Positions 52,201 to 61,273 of a stretch of 64,000 nucleotides of DNA are shown piece by piece (the stretch's first letter is position 1; each line of letters opens with the position of its first letter). This stretch comes from Branchiostoma floridae. Lineage: Eukaryota; Chordata; Leptocardii; Amphioxiformes; Branchiostomatidae. Made by a program: the position numbers and the translations under genes. The DNA lies in the NCBI RefSeq assembly GCF_000003815.2, contig NC_049985.1, positions 16,871,218-16,935,217 on the forward strand, in the 5' to 3' direction. The notes under the pieces are model-generated. The model saw only the letters and a list, made by a program, of their open reading frames with translations, ran no database searches and had not been told where the DNA came from.

Positions 52201-55043
52201 AGTGGAGAATGAGAATCACTGTGACTTTGTGAAGTTGCGAGAGATGTTGGTGCGAACCAACATGGAGGACCTGCGAGAGACGACGCACACGCGCCACTAC
52301 GAGCTGTTCCGCCGATGTCGTCTGGAAGAGATGGGATTCGTGGACGACGACTCGGATAACAAGCCATTCAGGTGAGACACAATACAGTCTAAAGATTGTT
52401 AGAAAACTAATTGAATAACTGGACTTCTCAGAACATGTTCTACAATAATGTTGATAACTCCTCAGAAGTACTTAGTTACTGAATGCTTTTACAGCATATA
52501 TATATGTATAGGAACTAACTAGAGTTGACCCCCTCTTATTATTAGCAGGACCAATCTAGTCCCTCTATCTTGGGACTGAAATTTGCTTCTGCTCAAACTT
52601 GACATAAAATTGATGAATAACTTCGCTCAGCATGCCACGTTTATGAACGAAAATATACAACATAGGTTCCCAAACATTGAGTCGGATAGAAAAAAATTTC
52701 ATGCTGGTGACAACCCTGAATAGTCAGAGAATGATGAAATGAATGTTGTATTTTCGGAATGCTAAGAGTGACATACATGTACTTTGCCAGGCTTTTGGTA
52801 GAAGTTTTGGAAGGGAACGATAAGAGTTTGAATGTATTGGCGTGTGTTTCCCAGCCTACATGAGACATGCAAGGCCAAGAAGTATTGAACTTTGCCTGTT
52901 GTTTTTTTTGGTAGAATTTTTGGAAGGGAAAGATGAAGTATTTGAGTTTGAATGTATTGACGTGTGTTTCCCAGCCTACATGAGACATACGAGGCTAAGC
53001 GTGTGGAACACCTGAATGATAGTTTGAATGTATTGACGTGTGTTTCCCAGCCTACATGAGACATACGAGGCCAAGCGTGTGGAACACCTGAATGATAGTT
53101 TGAATGTATTGACGTGTGTTTCCCAGCCTACATGAGACATACGAGGCCAAGCGTGTGGAACACCTGAATTTCTTTATTTCTTTATTTCTTTATTTGAATT
53201 CACCACATGCAAAAACAAGTGGAAGGGAGGACAAAACAGGTGTATCAACACCTTTACAAGTTGTCCTCCCAAACCTGAAATGATAATAGAAAACAATACG
53301 AAACCAAAAGCAAACAATAAACATTAGACATCAAAAGTCAGTAGACATGAATATACAATTCGGAAACAATTATACATAGAATTGATTGTATACAAAATTA
53401 TCAAATATCATTATATACAGAGTAAAAAGCTAATTACAATACTAATGTAGCCTTAAAGCAGTGCAAGAGGCACACCCACAAGATGTGGACCAAGAGCAGG
53501 GGACGTCGATATTGAACTGGGTGTCAAATCTCACAAACGTGGCTCTCACAAGCGATCGCTTGAATGTCAAGATGTTAGACTTTTCAGTGGCTTGAACCCC
53601 AATATTACGGAGGACAGGACTCAGCTGATTCCAGATGGTGACCAGCCTTGGTATGTAAGAAGAGCTGAAGGCTGATGTCCTTACTCTAATGGGGGTAAGC
53701 ATGTGAGATCTGAGATATCTAGAGGGTCTGGAAGGGAAGGATACATACTTGTGAACAATTGGTTTAGACTTGATATACACCATGACGTCGCATACTTCGC
53801 GCCTGTGCGAAAGAGGCAACAGACCAAGGGTGGAGAGACGTTCCTTGTAGGTCAGGGTGTTCGAGTGGGCTCCTAGAATGAATTTAGTCGCCCGCCGTTG
53901 CACCCCTTCTACAAGGGACATGAGTTTGCGGGACTGAGGGGACCACAAAGGTGAGCAGTATTCTAAGATGCTTCTCACCAATGTGGTGTACAGTGCCTTG
54001 CGTACATCAGTGCTAGAGTTGAACCCGATTGTTCTTTTGATGAAACATGAATGATAGTTTGAATGTATTGCCGTGTGTTTCCCAGCCTACATGAGACATA
54101 CGAGGCCAAGCGTGTGGAGCACCTGAATGAGCTTCAGAGGAAGGAGGAGGAGATGAGACAGATGTTCGTGGTCAGGGTCAAGGAGAAGGAGGGAGAGCTG
54201 AAGGAGGCTGAGAAAGAAGTAAGTATTGTTCCGTTTCTGACAGTCCCATATCTGTTTCCAATGCAACATGTTCAACAAAAGAATCTCAAGTGTATAGTCT
54301 AGTAGTAGCAGTTTGCAGTATACTAGAGCGGCTCTGTCCAGTGGGTTCACATTTGATGTCCGTCTTAACAAACTCTTCAAAGATTTCCTTAGTCTCGGCA
54401 ATGTCTGTAGCCTGATAACTGCAAATTGAAGTTGGTGTTGATGAAGCCACTGGCTTGTTCAACGTGTCTATACCACTGAAGTATGGACCAAAATAATTGA
54501 ACGAGCCATGTAATTGGGGGACTGCTAGGACATGTTGACTTCAAGTTCTTACTGTGTGTAGGGAAAATGTGAATATTTAATTTAAATCGCCCATTTCAAA
54601 AACATCAAAAGTTTTTGGCCTTCAAACTTCAAATCTTTTGTACCTTTAAGTTAAGAAAATCCTTTTGTGTCAGGTCTGGGCGGTTCATTTCTGGAGCTGA
54701 GTCTTATAATTTGTAGATTCTTACCTCTTCTTTTAGCCATTGATTTGGATAAGAAATCTTAATTTTATCCCAGTTGATGGACAATGTCTATATACACTCC
54801 GAGGCAAGGGTTTCGTTTTTATAGCCTCTTGTACTTTTGCCCCAGCTCCACGCCAAGTTCGACCAGCTGAAGCGGCAACACTCTGACGAGAAGAAGAAAC
54901 TGGAGGAGAAAAAGAAGATGCTTGAGGAAGAGATCAACCTGTTCAACAAGAAGAAACAGGCGGCCATGGCAGCGCAGCAGCAAGCCCAGCAGGCTGCCGC
55001 CTCTGCCACACAGACCATCCCCAAGGCACACAAGAAAAAGTGA
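31284..55043 (+). CDS. Septin of the SEPT6/8/10/11 group
   Basis: Exons: 31284-31316, 44662-44727, 45543-45657, 46842-46901, 47238-47291, 48865-48946, 49550-49690, 50243-50288, 50552-50623, 51054-51143, 51550-51646, 52203-52371, 54086-54218 and 54846-55043 (TGA). All phases match, giving 451 residues. Start chosen because MKMAAEVER resembles the MAATDLER start of human SEPT8. Landmarks: [17 protein letters not shown]-loop [10 protein letters not shown]4 motif AKAD, septin unique element ([18 protein letters not shown]) and a C-terminal coiled coil ([35 protein letters not shown]). The G3 motif reads YTVG instead of DxxG (codon TAC at 48906-48908). Septins form GTP-binding hetero-oligomeric filaments at cortex and cleavage furrow; the SEPT6 group is known to lack GTPase activity. 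Exon 2 (22 residues) has no counterpart in the human proteins and may be a cassette. The last donor may also splice on to other C-terminal exons. Confidence 0.95.
34621..34992. repeat. MITE with GGCCACACCAATTTAAT inverted ends
   Basis: The left end AAGGCCACACCAATTTAATT, followed by GGTTCATGGATT, pairs with the right arm ending TTAAATTGGTGTGGCCT. The arms are about 40 bp with few mismatches. An (AAATAAAA)n run lies inside. A degraded relative of one arm may be present at 36600-36650. No coding content. Confidence 0.65.
35358..35697. mobile_element. Non-autonomous DNA transposon (CAGGGCTCGAAATAC family), copy 1
   Basis: 340 bp, beginning CAGGGCTTGAAATACTTT and ending GTATTTCGAGCCCTG, flanked by the 5-bp duplication CTTAT. 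The interior repeats TGCAGGTA and TACCTGCAC motifs in both orientations. The ends fit hAT-like elements with 5-bp target sites (inference). Located in septin intron 1. Confidence 0.8.
41122..41187 (+). other. Possible alternative first exon of the septin gene
   Basis: An ATG at 41122 opens 22 codons ([14 protein letters not shown]...) ending in a donor (CTG|GTAACG) in phase 0, compatible with septin exon 2. A TATA-like CATAAAAG lies about 100 bases upstream near 41021, followed by plausible initiator sequence near 41055. The surrounding few hundred bases are richer in GC than the neighbourhood. The peptide has no recognisable homology, so this remains a weak candidate. Read without splicing, the frame runs 141 codons. 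Confidence 0.25.
43843..44551. repeat. MITE with long inverted repeats, copy B, split by a nested insertion
   Basis: The ends GTAATGCTAGGTCACC and GGTGAACTAGCGTTAC match copy A at 27070-27289. Removing the insertion at 43864-44348 and one copy of its target duplication restores an element of about 217 bp, close to the length of copy A. Located in septin intron 1, shortly before exon 2. Confidence 0.6.
43864..44348. mobile_element. Nested DNA element with CAGCCTTGTCA ends and 7-bp target duplication
   Basis: 485 bp bounded by CAGCCTTGTCACAAAC and GTTTTGACAAGGCTG and flanked by CCCTTAC at 43857-43863 and 44349-44355. The interior is unusually GC-rich near the left end (GCGCGTAGCGGCTTGCGGCG) and has runs of G and C. 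It has no long ORF, so it is non-autonomous. The CAG ends suggest a hAT-like element (inference). Confidence 0.65.
45737..45921. repeat. MITE with TACTGTAAA ends
   Basis: 185-bp unit starting TACTGTAAAAGCAGAAAC and ending GCATTTACAGTA, an imperfect terminal inverted repeat. The interior has CGCGGTGG and CTACCGC blocks in opposite orientation. Located in the septin intron after exon 3. Confidence 0.55.
49761..50110. mobile_element. CAGGGCTCGAAATAC-family transposon, copy 2 (reversed)
   Basis: 350 bp, beginning CAAGGCTCGAAATACCACC and ending GTATTTCAAGCCCTG, flanked by the perfect 5-bp duplication AGTCA (49756-49760 and 50111-50115). It is in the opposite orientation to copies 1 and 3. It lies in the septin intron after exon 7. 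Confidence 0.8.
52825..53169 (+). repeat. Tandem duplication of a septin splice acceptor and exon start
   Basis: Copies start at 52825, 52945, 53021 and 53097; the last three have a strict 76-bp period and the first is diverged. Each contains TGTATTG(A/G)CGTGTGTTTCCCAG followed by the first bases of septin exon 13 (CCTACATGAGACATAC). Copies 2-4 also carry codons for the next residues up to HLN, but none has a donor site. The intact exon lies at 54086, after the retrotransposon. Splicing into one of these copies would meet an in-frame TGA within the next unit, so they are decoy acceptors unless skipped. Confidence 0.88.
53170..54047 (-). mobile_element. 5'-truncated non-LTR retrotransposon fragment
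   Basis: A minus-strand frame at 53981-53442 encodes the C-terminal part of a reverse transcriptase protein ([44 protein letters not shown]). The 3' end has an AAATAAAG tandem tail (53170-53196 on the plus strand as TTTCTTTATT units). TGAAT at 53165-53169 and 54048-54052 looks like the target duplication. It was inserted into the last unit of the 76-bp array, in antisense to the septin gene. Confidence 0.88.
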
Positions 55044-58000
55044 GCTTCTCTGTCTTCCTTCCTCAAGTCTTTCCACAACTTCAGGACCAGTTTTGCCAAA
55101 AAACTGCATCCATGCATCCATGCTTCCATATCTCACAAAGCCTCAAACTTACATATACAGGAAATAGCTTAAATCCTCCCTGAATTGTGTTTTAAGTCTG
55201 TTACAGGAAAAATCACAACACAACATTTTACAAACATTTGAGAAGTAGAAACAATCAGAGGGCAAGCAAGAGATCCACGCATGTGAATTGTTGAATAGTC
55301 TTACACCATAGTGAAGGAATGACCTTCCTAGCTGTTCAGTTTTAGCTTTTGGCAAGGCATATCCAGACTAATACTATAGCTACAGATTACAGATTCAAAA
55401 TGGGTGGTCAACTGTAACAAATGATGTCAGGCCAAAGTACCGGAAGTACACGCAACAGTATTTCATTTAATACCAGGGCTCGAAATACTTTTTTTCTGCA
55501 TACCTGTACTGGTGCAGGTAACATTGAAAATTACTTGCACCAGACAAATTTTACCTGCACCATTATGAATTTAGGAAGTATGGATCATACCAAATTTGTT
55601 CAAAAACCATTGCTATTTTTTCTTTTATACTTCACAGGTGGTAACAGTCAATGCAGCTGATAACAATCCACATACACCTACATCAGTGCATCATAGGACA
55701 TTTCTGTATAAAACCCAGTACGTGGACCAGTGCAGGATAGGTGCAGGTAGACATCAGAAATACCTGCAGTTTTACTTGCACTAACCTGCATATGCAGGTG
55801 GTATTTTGAGCCCTGATTACAGATTGTTGTTTGAGGAGGATTTGTTTTGAGGAGGGAATCATTGGTTGCTGTCTTGGTTGTCCTTGACGTAGTTACGGCA
55901 AGACTGGTCCTGATGGTCCTATGTGTTCTCTTTATTTCTGGCCAACGTTTTGTTTTATCTGACCATTAAGCTAGCATGTCCAAACTGTAAGAATACTCCA
56001 AAGAATTTTAAAGAGAACTACAAAGATTCAATGTTAAATGGAGCAAATTTATGCTAGTGACTTAAATAATTTGGGTGTTTTTGAAACAAATGTTCACTCA
56101 GAATTGAAGGCACAATGCCAAATGTTTTTGGCCGGATGCTTTAATTCCATTCAGGATTTTATGAAATGTACAACCTATATTTGGATTTCAGCAGTAAGAA
56201 AAAAATTCAAACATTTCAACGAGTCAATCATATTTAATTCCAGAAGGGAGGGAGTACTTCCAGTTTTGACATGATAATCATAATCTTACACTACAGCACA
56301 TAGACTCTTATTATTTATGCCTAGAAAAATGAAATTCAAGAGTCAGTCCCTACAACTCATTGTACCATTATTCACGTAGGAAAATGTGTTACCGATTCTT
56401 GTACATGTAGAACGTACCCTCCAGGTTAATAGAGTTGGTTATTTTACACCAGTTACTTTTATATTTTCCCTTGGTTACAGAGCCTGAGTGTGGCTAAGTT
56501 ACAGAGCATAAGGGGACCATTCCAACTAAACTTTAGAATCTGTAACTACTACTAGGAACTGATATCATAGTTAACGCATGGCTGTTAAATGCAAGGTTGT
56601 GAAGCCATGTACATGTATGAATGTAAAATGTATGAAATGTGAATTTTGGAAACTCACGTTTAGTTGTTATGATGAAATTTGGCAACTAGCAACACATAAC
56701 ATATATTCTCATAGAGTATATAAAGTATATAGGTATGCCCCGACAAAATGATGTAGTGAAAGTTCATTTGATACTCACAACCATTCCAGTGTAAAGACTT
56801 GTTGTTGCTTTAATTTTATTTTACTGTAGAGCGGAGTTTTCCATCTATGTAGGAGTTGCTATTATTTTTCTTTATTTCATTTAATGTATTATGCTAGGAG
56901 AACAGGTAGCAATAGTAACATTGTGTCACATTGAATAGGTCTTGTTATTTTAATCAAAAATTGGCAGAAAGTTGGGGTAGACGCTTGTGTACCCAATCTT
57001 TGTAACTATTTTTGCAACTTCTAATGGCAATTTCACATGGGGTTTCTGGTGAACCCATTCATTCATCATTTGATGTCTGAAACAATACATTAGCACAATA
57101 CATGAGCAGAAGTGACAGAAAGAAACATACAATACCCTCAAGTGCCTTGTGGTCAAAGCTGTATAATGTAGAGGTGTTGTTGCACATAAATCTTACATTT
57201 GACCAACTCAATTGGACAATTTTTGAAATCCTTTCATTTCACCATTTCATATCACTAAAAGTAGATTCTAGTCTACATATGCTTTGAATTGTTAACCTGC
57301 ACAAAATTTAAACACAGCTCAGAAGAATTTACTGGTTTTTCATTTTTCTTGTTCATCGAGTAATTCTGTGACAGCTTCTGAATTTTTGTTTTTATGCTAG
57401 GAAAACCACACATATAAAGTTGTTGCAGCATGCACCTACACTTACATGTAACCTTGCTGCATTTTTTCTCACATAATTCTCTCCACACAATTTTTAATAA
57501 CACTATGAGATGAATGAATTTTTGTATCCAATGTGAATTCTAACAGTGTTACCTTGTATCTTAGCATGCTTCCTTGGTAACGAAGGATCGATCACATTGC
57601 ATGGTATGTATGACAAAGCATTTATCGTGTATGTATAGGTGTCACGTGGTGTGCGAATAGTTACTTTTGTATCCATTTCTACTGTAATGATTATGATAAT
57701 GATAATAATAAAAATTGTATTGTCTTCCAAGAGTGGAAATTGTGCCTGGCTTTCCTTATAAGGTGTTGGATGGCTTGTATAGTTATTAAAAAAGCAAGCA
57801 TGCAAAGAACTGTCGAAGTACAGCACTGCATGTGAAATTCATTGTAGAATTTTCACTCTCTGTGTAGTAACTGTGGAAAGCATTTTGTCAGAATGTGCAT
57901 GTCAGTATTTGTAGCGTGGTGTTGCTTATGTTAATATATTAATGATATGTTAGCTACATATATTAAAATCATAAGGATCTACCATATTTGTAGATGCCTT

Positions 58001-60917
58001 TAGTGTGTGTGTTGGCATAACAAATGATACAAGTGAAGATATTACATTGTTATCCAGAATTGGGTGCATCATATTATACAAAACGTGTCTCTCATGTTGA
58101 CAAATGTGGAATTGAAACCAGAACACTTTACAAAGTCATTAGATAGCAAAGAAAATGGACTTGAAGTAGATCTTTCCGGTACCCAATATTTTCATAGTTC
58201 CAGCCAAAATAAAAAATCCCTTCTATCAATGTATGGTTCACATATGAAAGGGAACTTCGGTACTTTTTAAAATATCAAATTCCTAGGTATTATAGAATAG
58301 GCTTTCAAAAATGTGTAACAAGTACTTGCCTGTACTATGGTGTAAGAAAATAAAGCTGAGATTCAGTATGTTTTGAAAAGAATAGTCCACCTGCCTAGAA
58401 CTGTAAGAAACTGTTGCCAAATTTAATGATGTGTTCAAGTTTTGTCATAATTTCATTAACAATGGTTCATAGACTTATTATTAGCATTTATTGATGAATA
58501 CAAACTTTAAAGCACATTTAACTGTAGCATGCCCTCAAATGTTCGAGATGTTCGTTTAAAAAATGTACTGAATTCCTATATCTGATTATCACAAAGCAAA
58601 GGTCATATACCACGTAGTTGAACAAGAGAGCAGAGACCCCTAGCAGCCTGTGGTTCAACTGCATGCAATGGTTCCTGTCATCCCAAGTTGAAATGAAAGT
58701 ACTGACTTTTGGAGTTAATGTACCAACAACGAAGCAAGCACTAACTTTTAAATTTTTTATCCATTAGCTTCATGGCATGTTGCTCTCCAGCAAAATGTAT
58801 ACTATCGCTTTTTCCCTTGTTTTGTTTTCAAAGTTAAAGCTTGAACTTACAAAAGCTCAGTTCATAGATCATGAATCAAATGACTAGCAACCTTTAGCCA
58901 ACACTGTAGGCAATGTTATTGAAATTTACTTTCAGCCCCCACTGCAAGAAACAAAGACGTTGCTCCTTTGTAGTTGCCAAAAAATTCTCTCTAGTATACT
59001 TTTGTAGTGTCAAGCAAGCTTCCATGTAACAATGGCTTGACGTTAATGCTGCAGCCTGCTATGCATTGCATGACCCATACAAGGATAAAGCATGGCACAG
59101 CAAATGCAAACTAACAGATAATTGTCATGTTTTTCTAGAAACGACCAGTAGTTTAGAGCTACAGTGTATCAAAAGTCTGTTGCCCAGTAGAAGTCAGACA
59201 CTGCTCCAGTATTATTGAATATGTCAACAAAGGGTGTTTCCTAAGGTGTGGCTGGTGTTGGGTGCCAGGATTAAAATGAGCAATATGCAGTTTTCAAACT
59301 TGTCAGTAGGGGGCGTGGAAGTGTATGATAAATCCTTAACTATGATAGATGTGTCTATCAATTAACTTACTGGCGGTTTGGGTTGAATAATTGTGCCACC
59401 CTCGTTAATATTGACTAAAAATAACCTCAAAAGGGTTGTCTGTAAGATCCAAATGGTCTAACAATTGTAAACACTTTGAGAGCAGGTTTTTAACTTCAAT
59501 AGAACTTTAAAAATTAGATATTCAGAATCCAACCCCTAGATTTGCCAGACTTGCTTATTAAAATCTTTTTGTTTTGATTTCAATGTTCATCCTGCATACT
59601 TATCCCTCAGCCCAAGAACTGCATCAGACTTTTTTTCCTTTATTTTGAGCTGAAAACGCAAGGGGCTTTGGGCTCTGCACTAGCAGCTTGTAGGGTGAAC
59701 TTGTCAACAGTTCCATGCTGTATACCTTTGGTCTTTGCTTTAGGTTGGACTCCTGGAAGTAGGGACTTAGCGCAAGGTAAGGTGTGGTCTGTGCTGGCGT
59801 AACAGGCTTCTGTCTTTTGTAGAGCGTTTTCATGTCACGTCATGGAGGTGCATCTGCTTTTCAGTGAATCATACCAATTTTTTATCAGGGCTGTCTTACG
59901 GTTTAAATATTTTTCCATCTTATTGTTTTGGAGCCAATGTTGATTTTCCTATTAAAATCTGTCATTTTAAGCAGATGAAAACACATTCTCATCAATTTTA
60001 TGCACGGAAGTTCAGATTTTCTGGGATGAATGGGGTGAAATTTTTGTCCTTCACAAGAAGAAAATTTCCGTCTCAGGACAGAGGGATGGGTCCTGAAGAC
60101 TGCCCTGGTTTTGACCCTATCTAACTCAATTGAATGTAGATGTAAGTTCACAATATCTGAGCAAAGGTTCATTGGAGGAAAAAGATATTTGGCACAGATG
60201 TTCACTAGTTGTTGTTCTCTTGTACCTAAAGAAGAGGACACCAAAAGATGACTTAAAACTTGTTGATAACACAAAATTTTGGATACTACGATCCATTGAA
60301 GCAAAAATTGAAAATAGTTGCACCAACATGGCCATCAGTTTATTTGACGTGGAACTTGTGAAAATGCTCTACATGTATTCTATCCACTCATACCACCCCA
60401 TGCTGTCCTTATGTGTGCTCCAAAGCTACTTACCAGCCAGCTTTTTGCATCCACATTAACTGATGAAGCTAGCTGCAAAGAGCTTAGTATACGTGGATTT
60501 TCTGTCCTGTAGTTTGTCCCCATCTCTCCAACAGTTGTACTGTTTGCTGTGCTTGGCTTGGTGTGCTTTGTGTTTGCCATACCATTCACTGCTGCTTTGT
60601 ATGTGGGCCAAACGTAACATTCCCCTAAAATGCAGTGAGGTACTTTCATTTCAAATCGACTCACAGGCTGAGGACTCCCATCATCCATGTATAAACGAGT
60701 TACCATGGAAACAATGTCCATCTTCCACGAGCTCTTTGCCTCATCCAACTCATGCTGAATCTCATCTTCATTTGTGTACGATCCTTATCATCATGTTCTG
60801 ATTGTGTGATTGTCTACTTACAGCTTTCTTTGTGCTGTAGTTCAGTGCTTCATTTTTTTGTTTTTTCTCTAACCTGTTCTCTACTATCTTCTCTTATTTG
60901 TTCCTTCTATCTGAAGG
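55044..60917 (+). other. Septin 3' UTR or intron and intergenic sequence
   Basis: No coding exon is recognisable. Candidate polyadenylation signals AATAAA occur at 57707-57712 and 58349-58354. If the last septin donor is used, this stretch would be intron instead. A transposon copy lies at 55474-55815. Several short ORFs are present but lack any family signature. Confidence 0.4.
55474..55815. mobile_element. CAGGGCTCGAAATAC-family transposon, copy 3
   Basis: 342 bp, beginning CAGGGCTCGAAATACTTT and ending GTATTTTGAGCCCTG. Flanks AATAC and ATTAC match at four of five positions, in line with the 5-bp duplications of copies 1 and 2. Same orientation as copy 1. Confidence 0.75.
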
Positions 60918-61273
60918 GTACTGAGGAAGAAGCCATAGGCACACCACAAGCAATAGCTGCTCGGGTGGGTGAAGGGCTTTGGAGGGAGGTTACCGTATAT
61001 TCGCCAACACCAACAGTCACTCCAAAACCACGGAACTCGTGTCTTCCCCCCTCAGACTGCGATAGATTCTGCCTCGATAGATCCAACCCTCTCTGCTGTT
61101 GTGTGTGTGTGCCGTTCAGATCTCGGCCGCCGTCTCGTGTCTGGCGGCTGGTTGGCTGCTGGGCGTTCCCCCCGACCGACAGTCATCCGGGAACGCCGGA
61201 CTGGCGACATCCGGCCTCTTCAGACGTCCACAGAAGAAACGTGCTCCAGAATCTATTTCCGTCGTACTAGAGT
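60918..61273 (+). other. GC-rich exon-like island, unassigned
   Basis: Two acceptor-like sites stand out: CTATCTGAAG before 60918 and a (TG)n tract ending GCCGTTCAG before 61121. From 61121 two frames stay open and end in nearby TAG codons at the same place (about 61269-61273). A donor-like CTCGG|GTGGGT follows at 60964. Base composition is clearly richer in GC than the flanks. It could be an alternative terminal septin exon or part of another gene; the encoded peptides are not recognised. Confidence 0.3.

Noticed and set aside
52825-53169. Regular 76-bp repeats considered as a CRISPR-like array
   Set aside because: Units are contiguous without unique spacers and derive from a septin intron-exon border in a eukaryotic gene.
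60380-60801. Overlapping ORFs of about 110-120 codons on both strands
   Set aside because: No domain and no splice signals; both frames look like chance openings.
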